A DNA stretch of 64,000 nucleotides from Methylorubrum populi (GTDB lineage Bacteria; Pseudomonadota; Alphaproteobacteria; Rhizobiales; Beijerinckiaceae): assembly GCF_002355515.1 (NCBI RefSeq), contig NZ_AP014809.1:5046501-5110500 (forward strand), written 5' to 3'. Below, one piece after another: positions 15,549-24,235 of the stretch. The position numbers were made by a program, and so were the translations under genes. Each line of letters starts with the position of its first letter. The first letter of the stretch is position 1. The notes beneath the pieces were generated by a model. That model was not told the origin of the DNA. It worked only from the letters and a program-made list of their open reading frames with translations, and did no database searches.

Positions 15549-16937
15549 TCAGCCGCGCTTGTAATAAGCGTTGGCGCGGGCCTGGAGGTCGGCGGGCGTC
15601 ATGGCACGCTGGCGCTGGCCCTTGTCGTCGCGGACATAGCCGGACGTCGCCGATTGCAGCGTATCGACGGTGCGCGCGGCATTGCTATCCAGCATCATCT
15701 GAGACGAGGCGCGGAAAGCAACGTTGACCTCGGCCGGGGTCATCGCAGCGATGCGATGCGACTGCACGTGACCGAGCACCGCGCCGACAGCGGAACGGCC
15801 CGCATCGGTCGTCAGCGCGGCCTTCAGCGCATCGCGCTTGAAGGAACTCATCGCGTCACGGTGCGACTTGGAGCCAGGCTTGGCGTCGTTGGTCGGGCGG
15901 TTGAGGCTCGGAGCAAGGATCGCGGCGCGTGCCACGGCATCCTGAGTCGCCATGTCCTCCGGGTCCGCCATGTCATCGACGGCTTCGGACAGCTCCTCAA
16001 CCCTCTCCACGGTCTCGGTGATCTTCGGCAGCAGCGGCTCGATCTTGTCTGTGAGCGCAGTCAGCGCCTCCATGATCGGCGCATTCGCTTCGGCGATCAG
16101 CGCCTTGACCTTCTCCTCGTCCATGTCCTTGTTCTCCTCGGGATCGCCCTCCTCGTCCTTGAGGAGCCCATCAGGGTCATTCGGGTTGGGTTGGTCGCCT
16201 TCGCCCTCGGGCTTGGCGGGCGGCGGACTGCCGACGTTGACGACGATGTGATGCCCATCGCCTTCGTGTGCCGACTCGTCGCCGGACATGCCGGCATCCG
16301 CCTCGGCTAGGACTTCTTCACGGGCGGCCTCATCCTTAGCCTTGAAGGCGCGGCGGAGGATGTCGCCAATGGAGGTCTTTCGGTTGGTCATGAGAGGCTT
16401 CCTGTCTCGGATGGCGCAGGAGGGTCCGCACCGGCCTTCATCGACCAGCGAGACGTGATTTCCGCGTATGCGGATCTGCCGGGCTCGCCCCGGCTCAATC
16501 GCCTCGTAGTCGGCATCGTAGCCGTTCGAGACTTCGCGCTTGCCGGCCCTGATCTTGGCGATGGTGGTCGGGTCATAGACCATGATATCGCCAAGCAGTC
16601 GGTCGGAAAGTTCACCCTCCCCGCGCCGGGGGTTCATGACGACGCCCCGCATGAGCGTCCGCCAATTCTTCGTATCGACATCCTCATCGGGATGGTCGTC
16701 GGTGAAGGGCTTGCCGCGGAAGCTTTCGATCGCCGCCTCGGAGAAAACCTCATCCTCGTCGCGAACCGCGATGATCTGGCCGTTCTTGGCAGGAATGCTC
16801 GGAAGTTCGTGCGCGTAGTAGGTTTGCTCACCCGTTCGAGCGAGCGGTACGTCGCGGCAGATCAAAAAGCCTTCAGGCGTGGTTTCGAGGCGCGGCGGTA
16901 TGATCGCCGCGTCAATGACACGATGGCGCTCAGTCAT
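15549..16937 (-). CDS. Prohead protease with scaffold region (DUF2213)
   Basis: 462 residues. Residues about 1-175 match the DUF2213 protease (ETPEGFLIC-like, FRGKPFTDDHPDEDVD, REVSNGYDADYE, RGNHVSLVDEGRCG; His and Ser in these blocks are likely catalytic). Residues about 190-320 are acidic, low-complexity and coiled coil, as expected for an internal scaffold cleaved during maturation. The C-terminal region (RTVDTLQSATSGYV) is helical. It matures the head together with the DUF2184 capsid. Confidence 0.8.
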   Translation of the reverse strand: MTERHRVIDAAIIPPRLETTPEGFLICRDVPLARTGEQTYYAHELPSIPAKNGQIIAVRDEDEVFSEAAIESFRGKPFTDDHPDEDVDTKNWRTLMRGVVMNPRRGEGELSDRLLGDIMVYDPTTIAKIRAGKREVSNGYDADYEAIEPGRARQIRIRGNHVSLVDEGRCGPSCAIRDRKPLMTNRKTSIGDILRRAFKAKDEAAREEVLAEADAGMSGDESAHEGDGHHIVVNVGSPPPAKPEGEGDQPNPNDPDGLLKDEEGDPEENKDMDEEKVKALIAEANAPIMEALTALTDKIEPLLPKITETVERVEELSEAVDDMADPEDMATQDAVARAAILAPSLNRPTNDAKPGSKSHRDAMSSFKRDALKAALTTDAGRSAVGAVLGHVQSHRIAAMTPAEVNVAFRASSQMMLDSNAARTVDTLQSATSGYVRDDKGQRQRAMTPADLQARANAYYKRG

Positions 16938-16940
16938 GGC

Positions 16941-17480
16941 TCAGATCGGAGCGAACTCTTCGGGGCCGAAGCGCAACTCACCCGCGAACGCCTTGAGGCG
17001 AGACGGGTCAGCCGTACCGAGGCGGCCGGCGAACGTGATGTGCGGCGCGTAGCTCGGATGATCCCAAGAGCATCCGCCGCGCCGAAACTCATCCCAGCGA
17101 AGGTTCAGGGGTTCAGAGGCGAAGCGGAGGACGGATACATCACCGTCGAACGTCTCGACGCGACGCGGGCCACCCGCTGGCACAACGAGGTCATCGGCGG
17201 CGAACCAAGAGGGAAACTTGAACCAATCAACCGGAGCCCGACTGTAGGCCACGGTGACATGCATTTGATCCTGCGGCACGAGATCGACGAAGCCGCACCG
17301 CCGTGCCCACTCCGTCATTCGGGAGGCGCTATCAGCGTCCAAGGGACGCGAGACGTAGAGAGGCGCCGCGCCTCCAGCATCACGAATGCGCAGCGAGCGC
17401 CCCGCGACATTGACGTCCAGCACTAGACCGCTGCGGCGCGAAGGAAGCGCCCCGCAGGCGCCTCCGCAGGCTTGGCACAT
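16941..17480 (-). CDS. 2H phosphoesterase, possible Acb1-like anti-CBASS protein
   Basis: 179 residues with two H-x-T motifs, H74-V-T76 (DQMHVTVAYS) and H147-I-T149 (YAPHITFAG), about 73 residues apart, which defines the 2H phosphoesterase fold (2',5'-RNA ligase-like). Phage 2H enzymes of the Acb1 type hydrolyse cyclic oligonucleotide signals of CBASS defence, and database domain families link Acb1 to DUF1073 portals; here a DUF1073 portal lies three genes upstream. The N-terminus has four cysteines (MCQACGGACG). It sits between MuF and the protease, where it is not needed for heads. Other options are RNA end processing or tRNA repair. Confidence 0.75.
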   Translation of the reverse strand: MCQACGGACGALPSRRSGLVLDVNVAGRSLRIRDAGGAAPLYVSRPLDADSASRMTEWARRCGFVDLVPQDQMHVTVAYSRAPVDWFKFPSWFAADDLVVPAGGPRRVETFDGDVSVLRFASEPLNLRWDEFRRGGCSWDHPSYAPHITFAGRLGTADPSRLKAFAGELRFGPEEFAPI

Positions 17481-17502
17481 AGAGAGCGTTCCTTGCCCGC
17501 GA

Positions 17503-18342
17503 CTACAGGTCGTCGAGGATCGGTTCGGGGTAGCAGCGGCAATTGAAGATGGCGCCGGGGAGCGCCTTCAAGTCCGGCTCGTCACAGACTGGGGGATCAT
17601 CCCAGCGGAAAACCTTGCCGTTGAGCTTCTTGTGCGAGGCGCGAACGTCGCTATCGCCAACGGTGATCCACCGGAAGTGTGTGGACCCAACATGCTCGGC
17701 GCGTGCGCGCGTCAGCGTCGTTGCTGCGCGTCCGCACTCGGTGCGGGCGATCAGGGTTGCCTTGCTGCGCGAGACGCCCTCGCCCTCCATGATGGCCTTG
17801 GCAAGCGTCTCGGCCCGCATACCTTGCGACAGCCCTTCCCGCGCAAGCGTTTGAACCCGCTCAGCGGCATCAAGCGGAATGGAGCGGATCAGTATCACCT
17901 GCTCCGTCTGAAGTGATCTCATCACCTGCCCGGTCGGGGCCGCTTGGATCTCGCGCTTGAGTTCGCGCCCCATGCGAGACGCGACCTTGAACCAGCTTCT
18001 CTCGTCTCGCGCCGCTGTCTCGCGCACCATCCGCTCGGCGACGGCTTCGGCCCATGGTGCGACCGTATCGGCATAGCGCCGGAGCGCCGCCGAAGCCGCG
18101 CTTGAACCAATCAGCGATGCTACGTCGTGCGCCCCGAGGATATCGCCGATGTGCTTCGCGATTGAACGGAGCCGGGTTTCGTAGATCTGGACGATTTTGG
18201 TCGCCCGGATGAACGCAGAGCGAGGTGATGGGCCGCGGTCGCGATGCTGGACACCGGATCGTTGTCCATCCAGCAATGGCGGCCGTGGTCGAAGACAGGA
18301 CGGACACGCCCGCGGGTCGAGCCGGTAGGGCGATTGCGCCAT
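17503..18342 (-). CDS. Minor head protein, MuF/SPP1 gp7-like
   Basis: 279 residues. The C-terminal 130 residues match the phage Mu F-like domain: SRSKATLIARTECGRAATTL, RWITVGDSDVRASHKKLNGKVF, PGAIFNCRCYPEP (the NCRC cysteines are typical). The N-terminus holds a CPSC zinc-like knuckle and helices. It acts in head morphogenesis with the portal. Confidence 0.82.
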   Translation of the reverse strand: MAQSPYRLDPRACPSCLRPRPPLLDGQRSGVQHRDRGPSPRSAFIRATKIVQIYETRLRSIAKHIGDILGAHDVASLIGSSAASAALRRYADTVAPWAEAVAERMVRETAARDERSWFKVASRMGRELKREIQAAPTGQVMRSLQTEQVILIRSIPLDAAERVQTLAREGLSQGMRAETLAKAIMEGEGVSRSKATLIARTECGRAATTLTRARAEHVGSTHFRWITVGDSDVRASHKKLNGKVFRWDDPPVCDEPDLKALPGAIFNCRCYPEPILDDL

Positions 18343-18357
18343 CTGCGGTGATCGCGC

Positions 18358-18576
18358 TCAGTCCTCGTTAGACGCCTTTTCCACGGTGTGATCCGTGCTC
18401 GGGACCGCAGGACCAGTCGAGGCAATGCCGGCATTGGACAGGGGCGTTTCGGGCACGCCCGCGAGCGGCACGGCCGGAGCAGTCGAGGCCGAGTTCGGCA
18501 CCGGCTCTGAATGCTTCGTCTCCGTCACGGCCTGAGCGGACGGCTTCGTCTCAGTGGACTTGTTCTTCTCGGTCAT
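18358..18576 (-). CDS. Small disordered protein between portal and MuF
   Basis: 72 residues starting MTEKNKSTETKPSAQAVTET, rich in Thr, Ser, Pro and Ala throughout, likely disordered. The ATG at 18576 follows the portal stop by 20 bases. Position in the head operon supports expression, but the role is unknown. Confidence 0.5.
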   Translation of the reverse strand: MTEKNKSTETKPSAQAVTETKHSEPVPNSASTAPAVPLAGVPETPLSNAGIASTGPAVPSTDHTVEKASNED

Positions 18577-18595
18577 GATGCGTCTCCATACGTCG

Positions 18596-20110
18596 CTAGG
18601 CTGCCGCGGGGATGCGGGGCACGAGGGACAAGATGCGCTTGGGGTCAGCGTTGACCTCGCCCGGCTCACTCACGGGCTTGGCTCCGTCACCTTCATCACT
18701 CTCCGGCGGCGGCGCGGCAGTATCCGCCTCGTCCGCCTCTGCACGAGCAATGTCGTCGTCGCTCACTGATGCGAAAATGCCGGTCGTCTCGCTTGAGCGC
18801 TTCAACTCGCGAAGGATAATCGACGGCTTGAGAGCGGCAGTCCCTTCGGCAGTCGAAAGAGCCGTTGCCACTTGAACTGCGATTTCGGCCTTTTCCTTGT
18901 CGTTCAGTCCGTACAGCGAGGCGAACCGGAAGCCGAAAGTGGAGGGCGGCGCCTCGCCGTACTCGCTACGGAAGGTGATATGCGCGATGACTTCTAGTGG
19001 TCGGCGCAGATCCCTTTCCTGCGAGAGGTGGATATTATCGTTGTAAGACCGAAGGTCACTTTCACCGGTTGAAAAGCCGGCAGGGCTCATCCCGAACAAC
19101 TTCACGATCGGCATATCAATGGCGCCAGCGATCTGCTGTGCCATTTGAACCATGACATCCGATAGGCCGCTGAAGTTATAGCTCAGCGCGCTGAAATCAT
19201 CCTCGGAATCCAGAAGAGTCAAACCCTCATTCGTCTGGAAGCGGCGGATCAACTCGACTTGCGTCAGCGCAGCGGCGAACGGCTTTCCGCCCGTCGCGAT
19301 GTTCTTGCGCAAATCCTTCATCTTCAGAATGCGCAAATGGGCTTTGTAGACCATCTGGGCCATGCCGAGTGTGGTGGAGTCGAAGGCCACCAGCCGGTCA
19401 TGGAAGGTCTCCACGACTGACATGCCCCAACCCATTTCGGCTTGGCGCTGATAGTAGGGAAGATCGTTTCCCTCCAAGCGGACCACGCGGGTGTGGTGTA
19501 TCCACCGGCCGCCGACCGCTGCGCCGGAACTCTGGCCCGCAATGACAGCGTACCCAACCGGACGCCCAAAGTCTGGACCAAGCTCAGTCACCGTCTCCGT
19601 GGACGGTGTCAGCGCCCAGCGGTCAATCGGCAGAAGGCCCTTGAACTGGCCTTTCGTAATCGTGGCGGGATCAAGTGGCGTTGTAAGATCCTGCCCCTCG
19701 ATCAGGATGACCGCTAGGGCACCCCCGTAAAGACGGGCCCACCGGATCGTGGATGCCAGCTTCCCCCAGACATCGAGCCGGTCAAGAGCGTTCTGAAGCA
19801 CAAGCGGGTTGCGCTCCTGAGATTCGCTGTTCTCACCTAGGCCATAGAACTCAATGCCCGCTCGCGTCATGTCGTCAGCCGGCACGCTGACTGCCTGCCG
19901 CACGATCCACGACGATCGATACATCGCCTCCAACTCGGCACGGTTACGCGTTAGCGGGGTAATCCCGTAGCGCGAACTCGACATCTGATTGTCGGCGCCG
20001 AGACCAAGCGCGGCTTCGAAATTCTGGAAGCTATCGGTCGTGCGGGCGTCGGTCGTCCTACGGACGCCGGCCGGCACACGAACGCGAGGCTTAGTGATCT
20101 CCTCTGTCAT
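18596..20110 (-). CDS. Portal protein (DUF1073)
   Basis: 504 residues from MTEEITKPRVRV. Diagnostic segments are MYRSSWIVRQAVSVPADDMTRAG, IRWARLYGGALAVILIEGQD, RWIHHTRVVRLEG, FSALSYNFSGLSDVMVQMAQQIAGAIDMPIVKLFGMSPAGFSTGESD (long helix and loop near 330-375) and a C-terminal acidic tail. Family DUF1073 forms the dodecameric portal through which DNA is packaged. It overlaps no other gene and follows the terminase. Confidence 0.88.
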   Translation of the reverse strand: MTEEITKPRVRVPAGVRRTTDARTTDSFQNFEAALGLGADNQMSSSRYGITPLTRNRAELEAMYRSSWIVRQAVSVPADDMTRAGIEFYGLGENSESQERNPLVLQNALDRLDVWGKLASTIRWARLYGGALAVILIEGQDLTTPLDPATITKGQFKGLLPIDRWALTPSTETVTELGPDFGRPVGYAVIAGQSSGAAVGGRWIHHTRVVRLEGNDLPYYQRQAEMGWGMSVVETFHDRLVAFDSTTLGMAQMVYKAHLRILKMKDLRKNIATGGKPFAAALTQVELIRRFQTNEGLTLLDSEDDFSALSYNFSGLSDVMVQMAQQIAGAIDMPIVKLFGMSPAGFSTGESDLRSYNDNIHLSQERDLRRPLEVIAHITFRSEYGEAPPSTFGFRFASLYGLNDKEKAEIAVQVATALSTAEGTAALKPSIILRELKRSSETTGIFASVSDDDIARAEADEADTAAPPPESDEGDGAKPVSEPGEVNADPKRILSLVPRIPAAA

Positions 20111-20136
20111 GGGCAGCGTGCTGTCCTCTCGCGCCC

Positions 20137-21450
20137 TTAGTTCAGAAGGCTGGCCCACATGTCGGGGTCGTAGGTTTCGTCATCAAGCATCAGTTCGGTC
20201 AGCGCCCAGACCGCCGCATCCACTCGGTTTGGGGAACCCTCACCGAGGAAGCCATCGCCGGTCATCGAGACCATTTCGTCTTCTAGGGCTTCGAGCCCTT
20301 CGCCGACGTGCGAGACACGCCCCTGTTCGTAAAGGGCTGCGATCGGCTCGGCGCGGACCACCTTGCCCCGCGTCGCGTTGACGAGCTTCACGGCCACGTT
20401 CGGGTTGGCCGTTCGAATGACACTCTCGACCATCGCGCCGCCGTAGTTGCGCTCAGCGGCGATGCGGTCGGCCTTGAAGTGCGCGTAAGCCTCAACCGAA
20501 CGTCGCCCCCACCCGGCGGGCGAAAGCTTGCACGTCCAATCGCCGAGGATGTAGCCCCGGCCGTCGAACCCCTTCCCGGCCGCAACGATGCCGATGCTGT
20601 CGCCGCCGTCAGCTTGTCCCGCCGTACCTGAAGGATCTACGCCCACCACCACGCGAGCGAGCGGTGGCGCCTCACGAACCTTGCGGGCAACGTCGATCAT
20701 GGCCCGCGTCCAGAGGGCGCCAGGCACATCATCGAGGATTTCGGCTTCCAGCTCCTGTCGGCCTAGCCGTGTGCCTGCGTATCGCTCCTTCAGTCGGGCG
20801 AGGAACTGCGCCGGCAGGTTCTCGGCATTGTCGAAGGTCGAACCGCGGGTGACGACGGTCGCCGCATCCGCCAAGATCTCCCGAATGACCGGGATCGGCC
20901 GCGGGGTGGTGGTCACGAACACGCGCGGATCAGTGCCGCTGCGCATCGTGAACTGAAGCATGTCCCAGATCTCGCGGGCGTAGCGATACTTCGCTAGCTC
21001 GTCCATCCAGGCAGTATCGAACTCGGGACCGCGAAGCTGATCAGGCTCGGTGCCGTTGTAGCCCAGAGCCACCGCGCCGTTCGGCCAGATCAGGCGAACC
21101 GGCTTGTAGCGAACCGTCGGGGCTTCCTTCGGCGGGTGGATCGCGATCAGCCGCGCCACCACCACCTCTTCCAAGTCCTTTTGCGTCTCGGCGATCAGAG
21201 CGATGCTGCGGGCGCCGTTCTTAACTCGGTCGCGCACCCATTGTGCGCCGGCCTCCGTCTTCCCGAACCCACGGCCGGCGAGGGCCAGCCATGTCTGCCA
21301 ATCGCCGTCAGGGGCGATCTGGTTGGGCCGCGCCCAGAAGCGCCAGTCCCAGAGGAGTTCTTCGGACTGAGCCTCACTCAGGCTCGCCAGCACCGCCTGT
21401 CTTTGATCCGCCGGCAGTGAGGCGAGCGAGCTTGCTAGAGAGGAGTTCAC
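20137..21450 (-). CDS. terL: Terminase large subunit
   Basis: 437 residues from a GTG at 21450 with a purine-rich site (GAAGAGACGAG) just upstream. Walker A is LALAGRGFGKTEAGA (about 56-70), Walker B is FDTAWMDELAK (about 140-150), followed by the coupling motif TTTPRP. The nuclease domain holds VVVGVDPSGTAG and AERNYGG acidic residues and ends NRVDAAVWALTEL. It powers DNA packaging and cuts concatemers. It overlaps terS by 77 bases. Confidence 0.9.
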   Translation of the reverse strand: MNSSLASSLASLPADQRQAVLASLSEAQSEELLWDWRFWARPNQIAPDGDWQTWLALAGRGFGKTEAGAQWVRDRVKNGARSIALIAETQKDLEEVVVARLIAIHPPKEAPTVRYKPVRLIWPNGAVALGYNGTEPDQLRGPEFDTAWMDELAKYRYAREIWDMLQFTMRSGTDPRVFVTTTPRPIPVIREILADAATVVTRGSTFDNAENLPAQFLARLKERYAGTRLGRQELEAEILDDVPGALWTRAMIDVARKVREAPPLARVVVGVDPSGTAGQADGGDSIGIVAAGKGFDGRGYILGDWTCKLSPAGWGRRSVEAYAHFKADRIAAERNYGGAMVESVIRTANPNVAVKLVNATRGKVVRAEPIAALYEQGRVSHVGEGLEALEDEMVSMTGDGFLGEGSPNRVDAAVWALTELMLDDETYDPDMWASLLN

Positions 21451-21841
21451 GAGCGCTCGTCTCTTCGGTCTTGATCGGGCCGCCGCCGGGACCGGACAAT
21501 TCGGTCTTCGTCGTGTCGGTCCACTCGTCACCGCCCATGTTCTTCAGGCCAAAGACGATGATGGTCGCAGTTCCGGGACCGCCGCCTGTCGTCGCAACGC
21601 GCAGAGCAGCGCGCTCCCAATGAAGCAAGCGCCCTGCCTTCGCGCGCGATACCGCTTCCGAAAACTCGGGGTGCTCAGCCATCCACTCGTTGATCGTGGA
21701 TCTTGCGACACCGATGATCCCGGCCACAGCGCCGAGTGAGAGGCCGTTGGCCATCTCAGCCTCAACCACGCCACAGAACGCCGGATCGTACTTCGTTGGC
21801 CGACCGCCCGCCCCTTTCTTCGGCTCTGTCTCTGAGCCCAT
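21374..21841 (-). CDS. terS: Terminase small subunit
   Basis: 155 residues with an N-terminal helix-turn-helix (GRPTKYDPAFCGVVEAEMANGLSLGAVAGIIGVARSTINEWMAEHPEF, about 13-60) followed by VSRAKAGRLLHWERAALRVA and a FGLKNMGGDEWTD segment found in phage small terminases. It selects pac/cos DNA and recruits TerL, encoded next. Confidence 0.85.
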   Translation of the reverse strand: MGSETEPKKGAGGRPTKYDPAFCGVVEAEMANGLSLGAVAGIIGVARSTINEWMAEHPEFSEAVSRAKAGRLLHWERAALRVATTGGGPGTATIIVFGLKNMGGDEWTDTTKTELSGPGGGPIKTEETSARELLSSKLARLTAGGSKTGGAGEPE

Positions 21842-21935
21842 GGTGATTGTCCTACGGAAGCCTGCGAGCCGTCAGAGCCATTGCGAGGTTGGCGGCGAGG
21901 ATGAGAGCCCAGACAAGGGCGAGGTCTTTCACCGC

Positions 21936-22154
21936 CTACTCGCGGGGCTCGTGAGCGATGCAGCCGAAGCTTGGGGCCGTTCGCAGGATGCCCCATTGAG
22001 CCTCACCACAGGAGTCTTCCCCAACGGCCCAAGCCAACGTGTTGGCCTGACGTGGTTCGCCGTGCTCGCTACTTTCAGAAAGGCGGCAGTCGCCCACTGA
22101 GCGGTCCATATCAACATGCCAATGCCGGCACGTCTCACAGGTCTGCATCTGCAA
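21936..22154 (-). CDS. Small zinc-ribbon-like phage protein
   Basis: 72 residues with CETCRHW at residues 6-12, then DCR, CGEAQWG and FGCIAHEP, a metal-binding layout common in small phage proteins of unknown role. The start may be the second ATG at 22148. It overlaps the gene upstream by 20 bases. Confidence 0.6.
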   Translation of the reverse strand: MQMQTCETCRHWHVDMDRSVGDCRLSESSEHGEPRQANTLAWAVGEDSCGEAQWGILRTAPSFGCIAHEPRE

Positions 22155-22419
22155 ATCCTAGCCGTGAGAGGAATGATTGTGAAGGCTCCGCAAAGACACC
22201 GGCAACCAATCGGTCCTTGCTAACCGGCAGCTCGTAGGTGTGAAAGTCAATGAAGCTCAGCGCCTCTTCCCTGCCGAGCGTGTCGATCATCTCTTGGCGC
22301 TCTACCCACGAGATCGCGCCACGCTCATAGGCGCTCACGATAAGGGTGTGCAGGCGGCCGATGATATTCCCGACGTCAGGGTCCATGCGGAGGGTGAGCG
22401 AAACGACGGCCTCAGCCAC
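22135..22419 (-). CDS. Hypothetical protein
   Basis: 94 residues, mostly helical (GRLHTLIVSAYERGAISWVERQEMIDTLG, ALSFIDFHTYELP). No family recognised. Accepted because it overlaps both neighbours by short distances in an unbroken minus-strand series. Confidence 0.5.
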   Translation of the reverse strand: MAEAVVSLTLRMDPDVGNIIGRLHTLIVSAYERGAISWVERQEMIDTLGREEALSFIDFHTYELPVSKDRLVAGVFAEPSQSFLSRLGFADADL

Positions 22420-22573
22420 GGCGATGCCCCTGAGGGCGCCCCTTCACGAAGCCGTCGACGGCCGAGACGACGAACAGGATGACGACGAAGGCGGCGAACG
22501 CGCCGAGGAAGGCAGCGCACGTCACGCCGAGGACGTAGACGACCGTCGAGAGGATGCCGAACAGGAAATCCAT
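22412..22573 (-). CDS. Small single-pass membrane protein
   Basis: 53 residues, MDFLFGILSTVVYVLGVTCA and on, with a hydrophobic core of about 38 residues (two short or one long membrane helix) and a basic tail (KGRPQGHRRG). It overlaps its downstream neighbour by 8 bases and the upstream gene's stop. It is the only holin-sized membrane protein near the late genes, but nothing else marks it as a holin. Confidence 0.5.
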   Translation of the reverse strand: MDFLFGILSTVVYVLGVTCAAFLGAFAAFVVILFVVSAVDGFVKGRPQGHRRG

Positions 22574-22815
22574 CACCGCCTATCCTGTTTCGAGTGGGTC
22601 GAACTGACGGACGGGGCTCTTAGCTTGGCAATCTCGATTGGCTGGCAGATATGAAATGTGACGCGCAATCTTGAACGTTTGACCGGCCGGGCGTCAGCGT
22701 AGCCTTCGAACGCTTTGAACCGACGAATGTCCTCATCCGTCAACGCATCGAGCCTAGCCTCGTCAACATCGTGAGGCATAGCCTGAATATCAGACAGGGC
22801 CAACCGCGGCATCAC
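22573..22815 (-). CDS. Hypothetical protein
   Basis: 80 residues (DVDEARLDALTDEDIRRFKAFEGYADARP then basic strand-like RSRLRVTFHIC). No family recognised. Its stop touches the next start and its start overlaps the upstream stop by 4 bases, which supports translation. Confidence 0.45.
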   Translation of the reverse strand: MMPRLALSDIQAMPHDVDEARLDALTDEDIRRFKAFEGYADARPVKRSRLRVTFHICQPIEIAKLRAPSVSSTHSKQDRR

Positions 22816-23042
22816 CGCCTATCCTGTGCCCGGTATGCCGAGCCGATGAGAAGCCGGGCGTGACAGTCGAAGTCTTCGCGGGCCAGCTCCCGACGAGCGG
22901 CAGCGGCGGCTTCAAGCACTTCGGCCGGGTCTTCGTTGCCGATCTGATCAGCGTCCAGCGCAATCAACTCAGCCATGGCCGCCCGCCGTCGCAGCCTCTT
23001 CGCCATATCGACAGCGCCCTTCACATTCGGAGCGTCATCCAT
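22812..23042 (-). CDS. Hypothetical helical protein
   Basis: 76 residues from MDDAPNVKGAVDMAKRLRRR; Ala-rich and helical (EVLEAAAAARRELAREDFDCHARLLIGSAYRAQDRR). The internal start at 23042 was preferred to 23090 because the longer frame begins with atypical sequence. Unknown function. Confidence 0.45.
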   Translation of the reverse strand: MDDAPNVKGAVDMAKRLRRRAAMAELIALDADQIGNEDPAEVLEAAAAARRELAREDFDCHARLLIGSAYRAQDRR

Positions 23043-23077
23043 GCGGGCGCTATGAGCGGAAAGGCCGGAGGGGAGGA

Positions 23078-23308
23078 TCATGCGGCCCATCCGCCGTCTT
23101 GGTGCCGCACGACAGCAGCATCGAACAAGCCGTGGGGATGGGATCGCTGATAGCCCGAACGTCTCATCGCCTCGCCGTATGCGACGCCAGCAGCACGAAG
23201 CTCTGCGACAGCAGCCTCGCGGCCAGATGCGTAAGGCGCTTGGCAGACTTCCTGCGCGGCCCTGATCAGACGCTCATGCGCCTCGCGGGGAACGGCGATC
23301 ATATGCAT
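23078..23308 (-). CDS. Hypothetical protein
   Basis: 76 residues from MHMIAVPREAHERLIRAAQEV, helical with an aromatic C-terminus (RRSGYQRSHPHGLFDAAVVRHQDGGW). No family recognised. It lies 4 bases after the stop of the 43-residue gene upstream. Confidence 0.45.
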   Translation of the reverse strand: MHMIAVPREAHERLIRAAQEVCQAPYASGREAAVAELRAAGVAYGEAMRRSGYQRSHPHGLFDAAVVRHQDGGWAA

Positions 23309-23312
23309 GCTC

Positions 23313-23444
23313 TCACTCCCCCACCGCATGCCGATCGCCCTTCGGCTTCCGCTTCTGCTCTCTGACGGCCTTGGCGAGAGCTTCTTCCGTGAGGCCGTGG
23401 TCGCGAGCGATGCGGGAGATGAGGCGGCGGTCGGATTCGGTCAT
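23313..23444 (-). CDS. Tiny helix-turn-helix-like protein
   Basis: 43 residues, MTESDRRLISRIARDHGLTE and on to KAVREQKRKPKGDRHAVGE. The sequence suggests a short HTH (IARDHGLTEEALAKAV). Its ATG overlaps the upstream stop as ATGA at 23441-23444, a strong sign of coupled translation despite its size. Confidence 0.5.
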   Translation of the reverse strand: MTESDRRLISRIARDHGLTEEALAKAVREQKRKPKGDRHAVGE

Positions 23445-23662
23445 GCCGCCTGAGCCTTGAACCTGCCGCCGAAGCTGTACTGAACGGGTGTGCCCTCGAA
23501 TTCCGGCAATCCGCCTAGCCGCTCAATCGCGCGCCTGTCGGAGTTGAGCGCGTAGACGAACAGGCCGCGTGAGCCAGCGCCCACAACAGGCTGCCGAACA
23601 CCATGCCGAGCCAGATGCTCCGACAAGCGCCTGCCAACCTCCATCAGCGCTTTGTCAGCCAT
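23441..23662 (-). CDS. Hypothetical protein
   Basis: 73 residues from MADKALMEVGRRLSEHLARHG, a helix followed by strands (PVVGAGSRGLFVYALNSD, LPEFEGTPVQYSFGGRF). The start at 23662 avoids a Cys/Arg-rich upstream extension. First gene of the small-gene series that runs down to the terminase. Confidence 0.5.
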   Translation of the reverse strand: MADKALMEVGRRLSEHLARHGVRQPVVGAGSRGLFVYALNSDRRAIERLGGLPEFEGTPVQYSFGGRFKAQAA

Positions 23663-24235
23663 GGCGCTCGTCCTGCGAGAGGGGTTCGATGACGGGCCGG
23701 ACTCGACACCGGCTGTAGCCCGCCTCAGTCTATCGAGGTGGCGCTTGCAGGATTTATCAGGGATCTGGCATCCAGCTTTTAGCTGGGTAGCTTCACACGG
23801 CACCGTGCCTACCTGACCGTGTACCCTTGGGCCGAACGGGCACCCGCTCGCCTGCATTGTCCCTCAGCACGTCCTTCCGTGCCGCCGTCATCGAACTCGA
23901 ATTCGGGGCGAGCTATCAGCCCCGCTGACGCAGAGCCGATTGTCTTAGCTGCGACCCTCGCCCAGCCGCAGAGCACCCCGTGACTGTGGCCCTAGGAGCC
24001 ACCGCATTCCGCCACGGGGAGCAGAGATGCGGTTCGCGGAACGCCACTGTCGGACGCCCGGAAGGCTTCGATGACGGGCTTGACGCATGGCCTCATTCAA
24101 CCCGCCACCCCTATGTCATCAGGTGACAGTCGGCGGGCACCACGTCATCGAATTCGCCACCGCCCAGACCGGTCAGCGTCAGGGTGCAAAGGGGCGCGAG
24201 GCTTGAAGCGCTGTCCGATGCCTGGGCGGGGAGCT
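23663..24235. other. Gene-poor stretch between early and late genes
   Basis: No convincing protein gene was found on either strand. The 13-mer TTCGATGACGGGC occurs twice (23685-23697 and 24067-24079). By position the stretch could hold the late promoter and any antitermination site, but no clear promoter was identified. Confidence 0.4.

Noticed and set aside
23685..24079. Repeated TTCGATGACGGGC 13-mers as a possible regulatory pair
   Set aside because: Only two copies, 382 bp apart, not placed near a promoter or gene start; could be chance.
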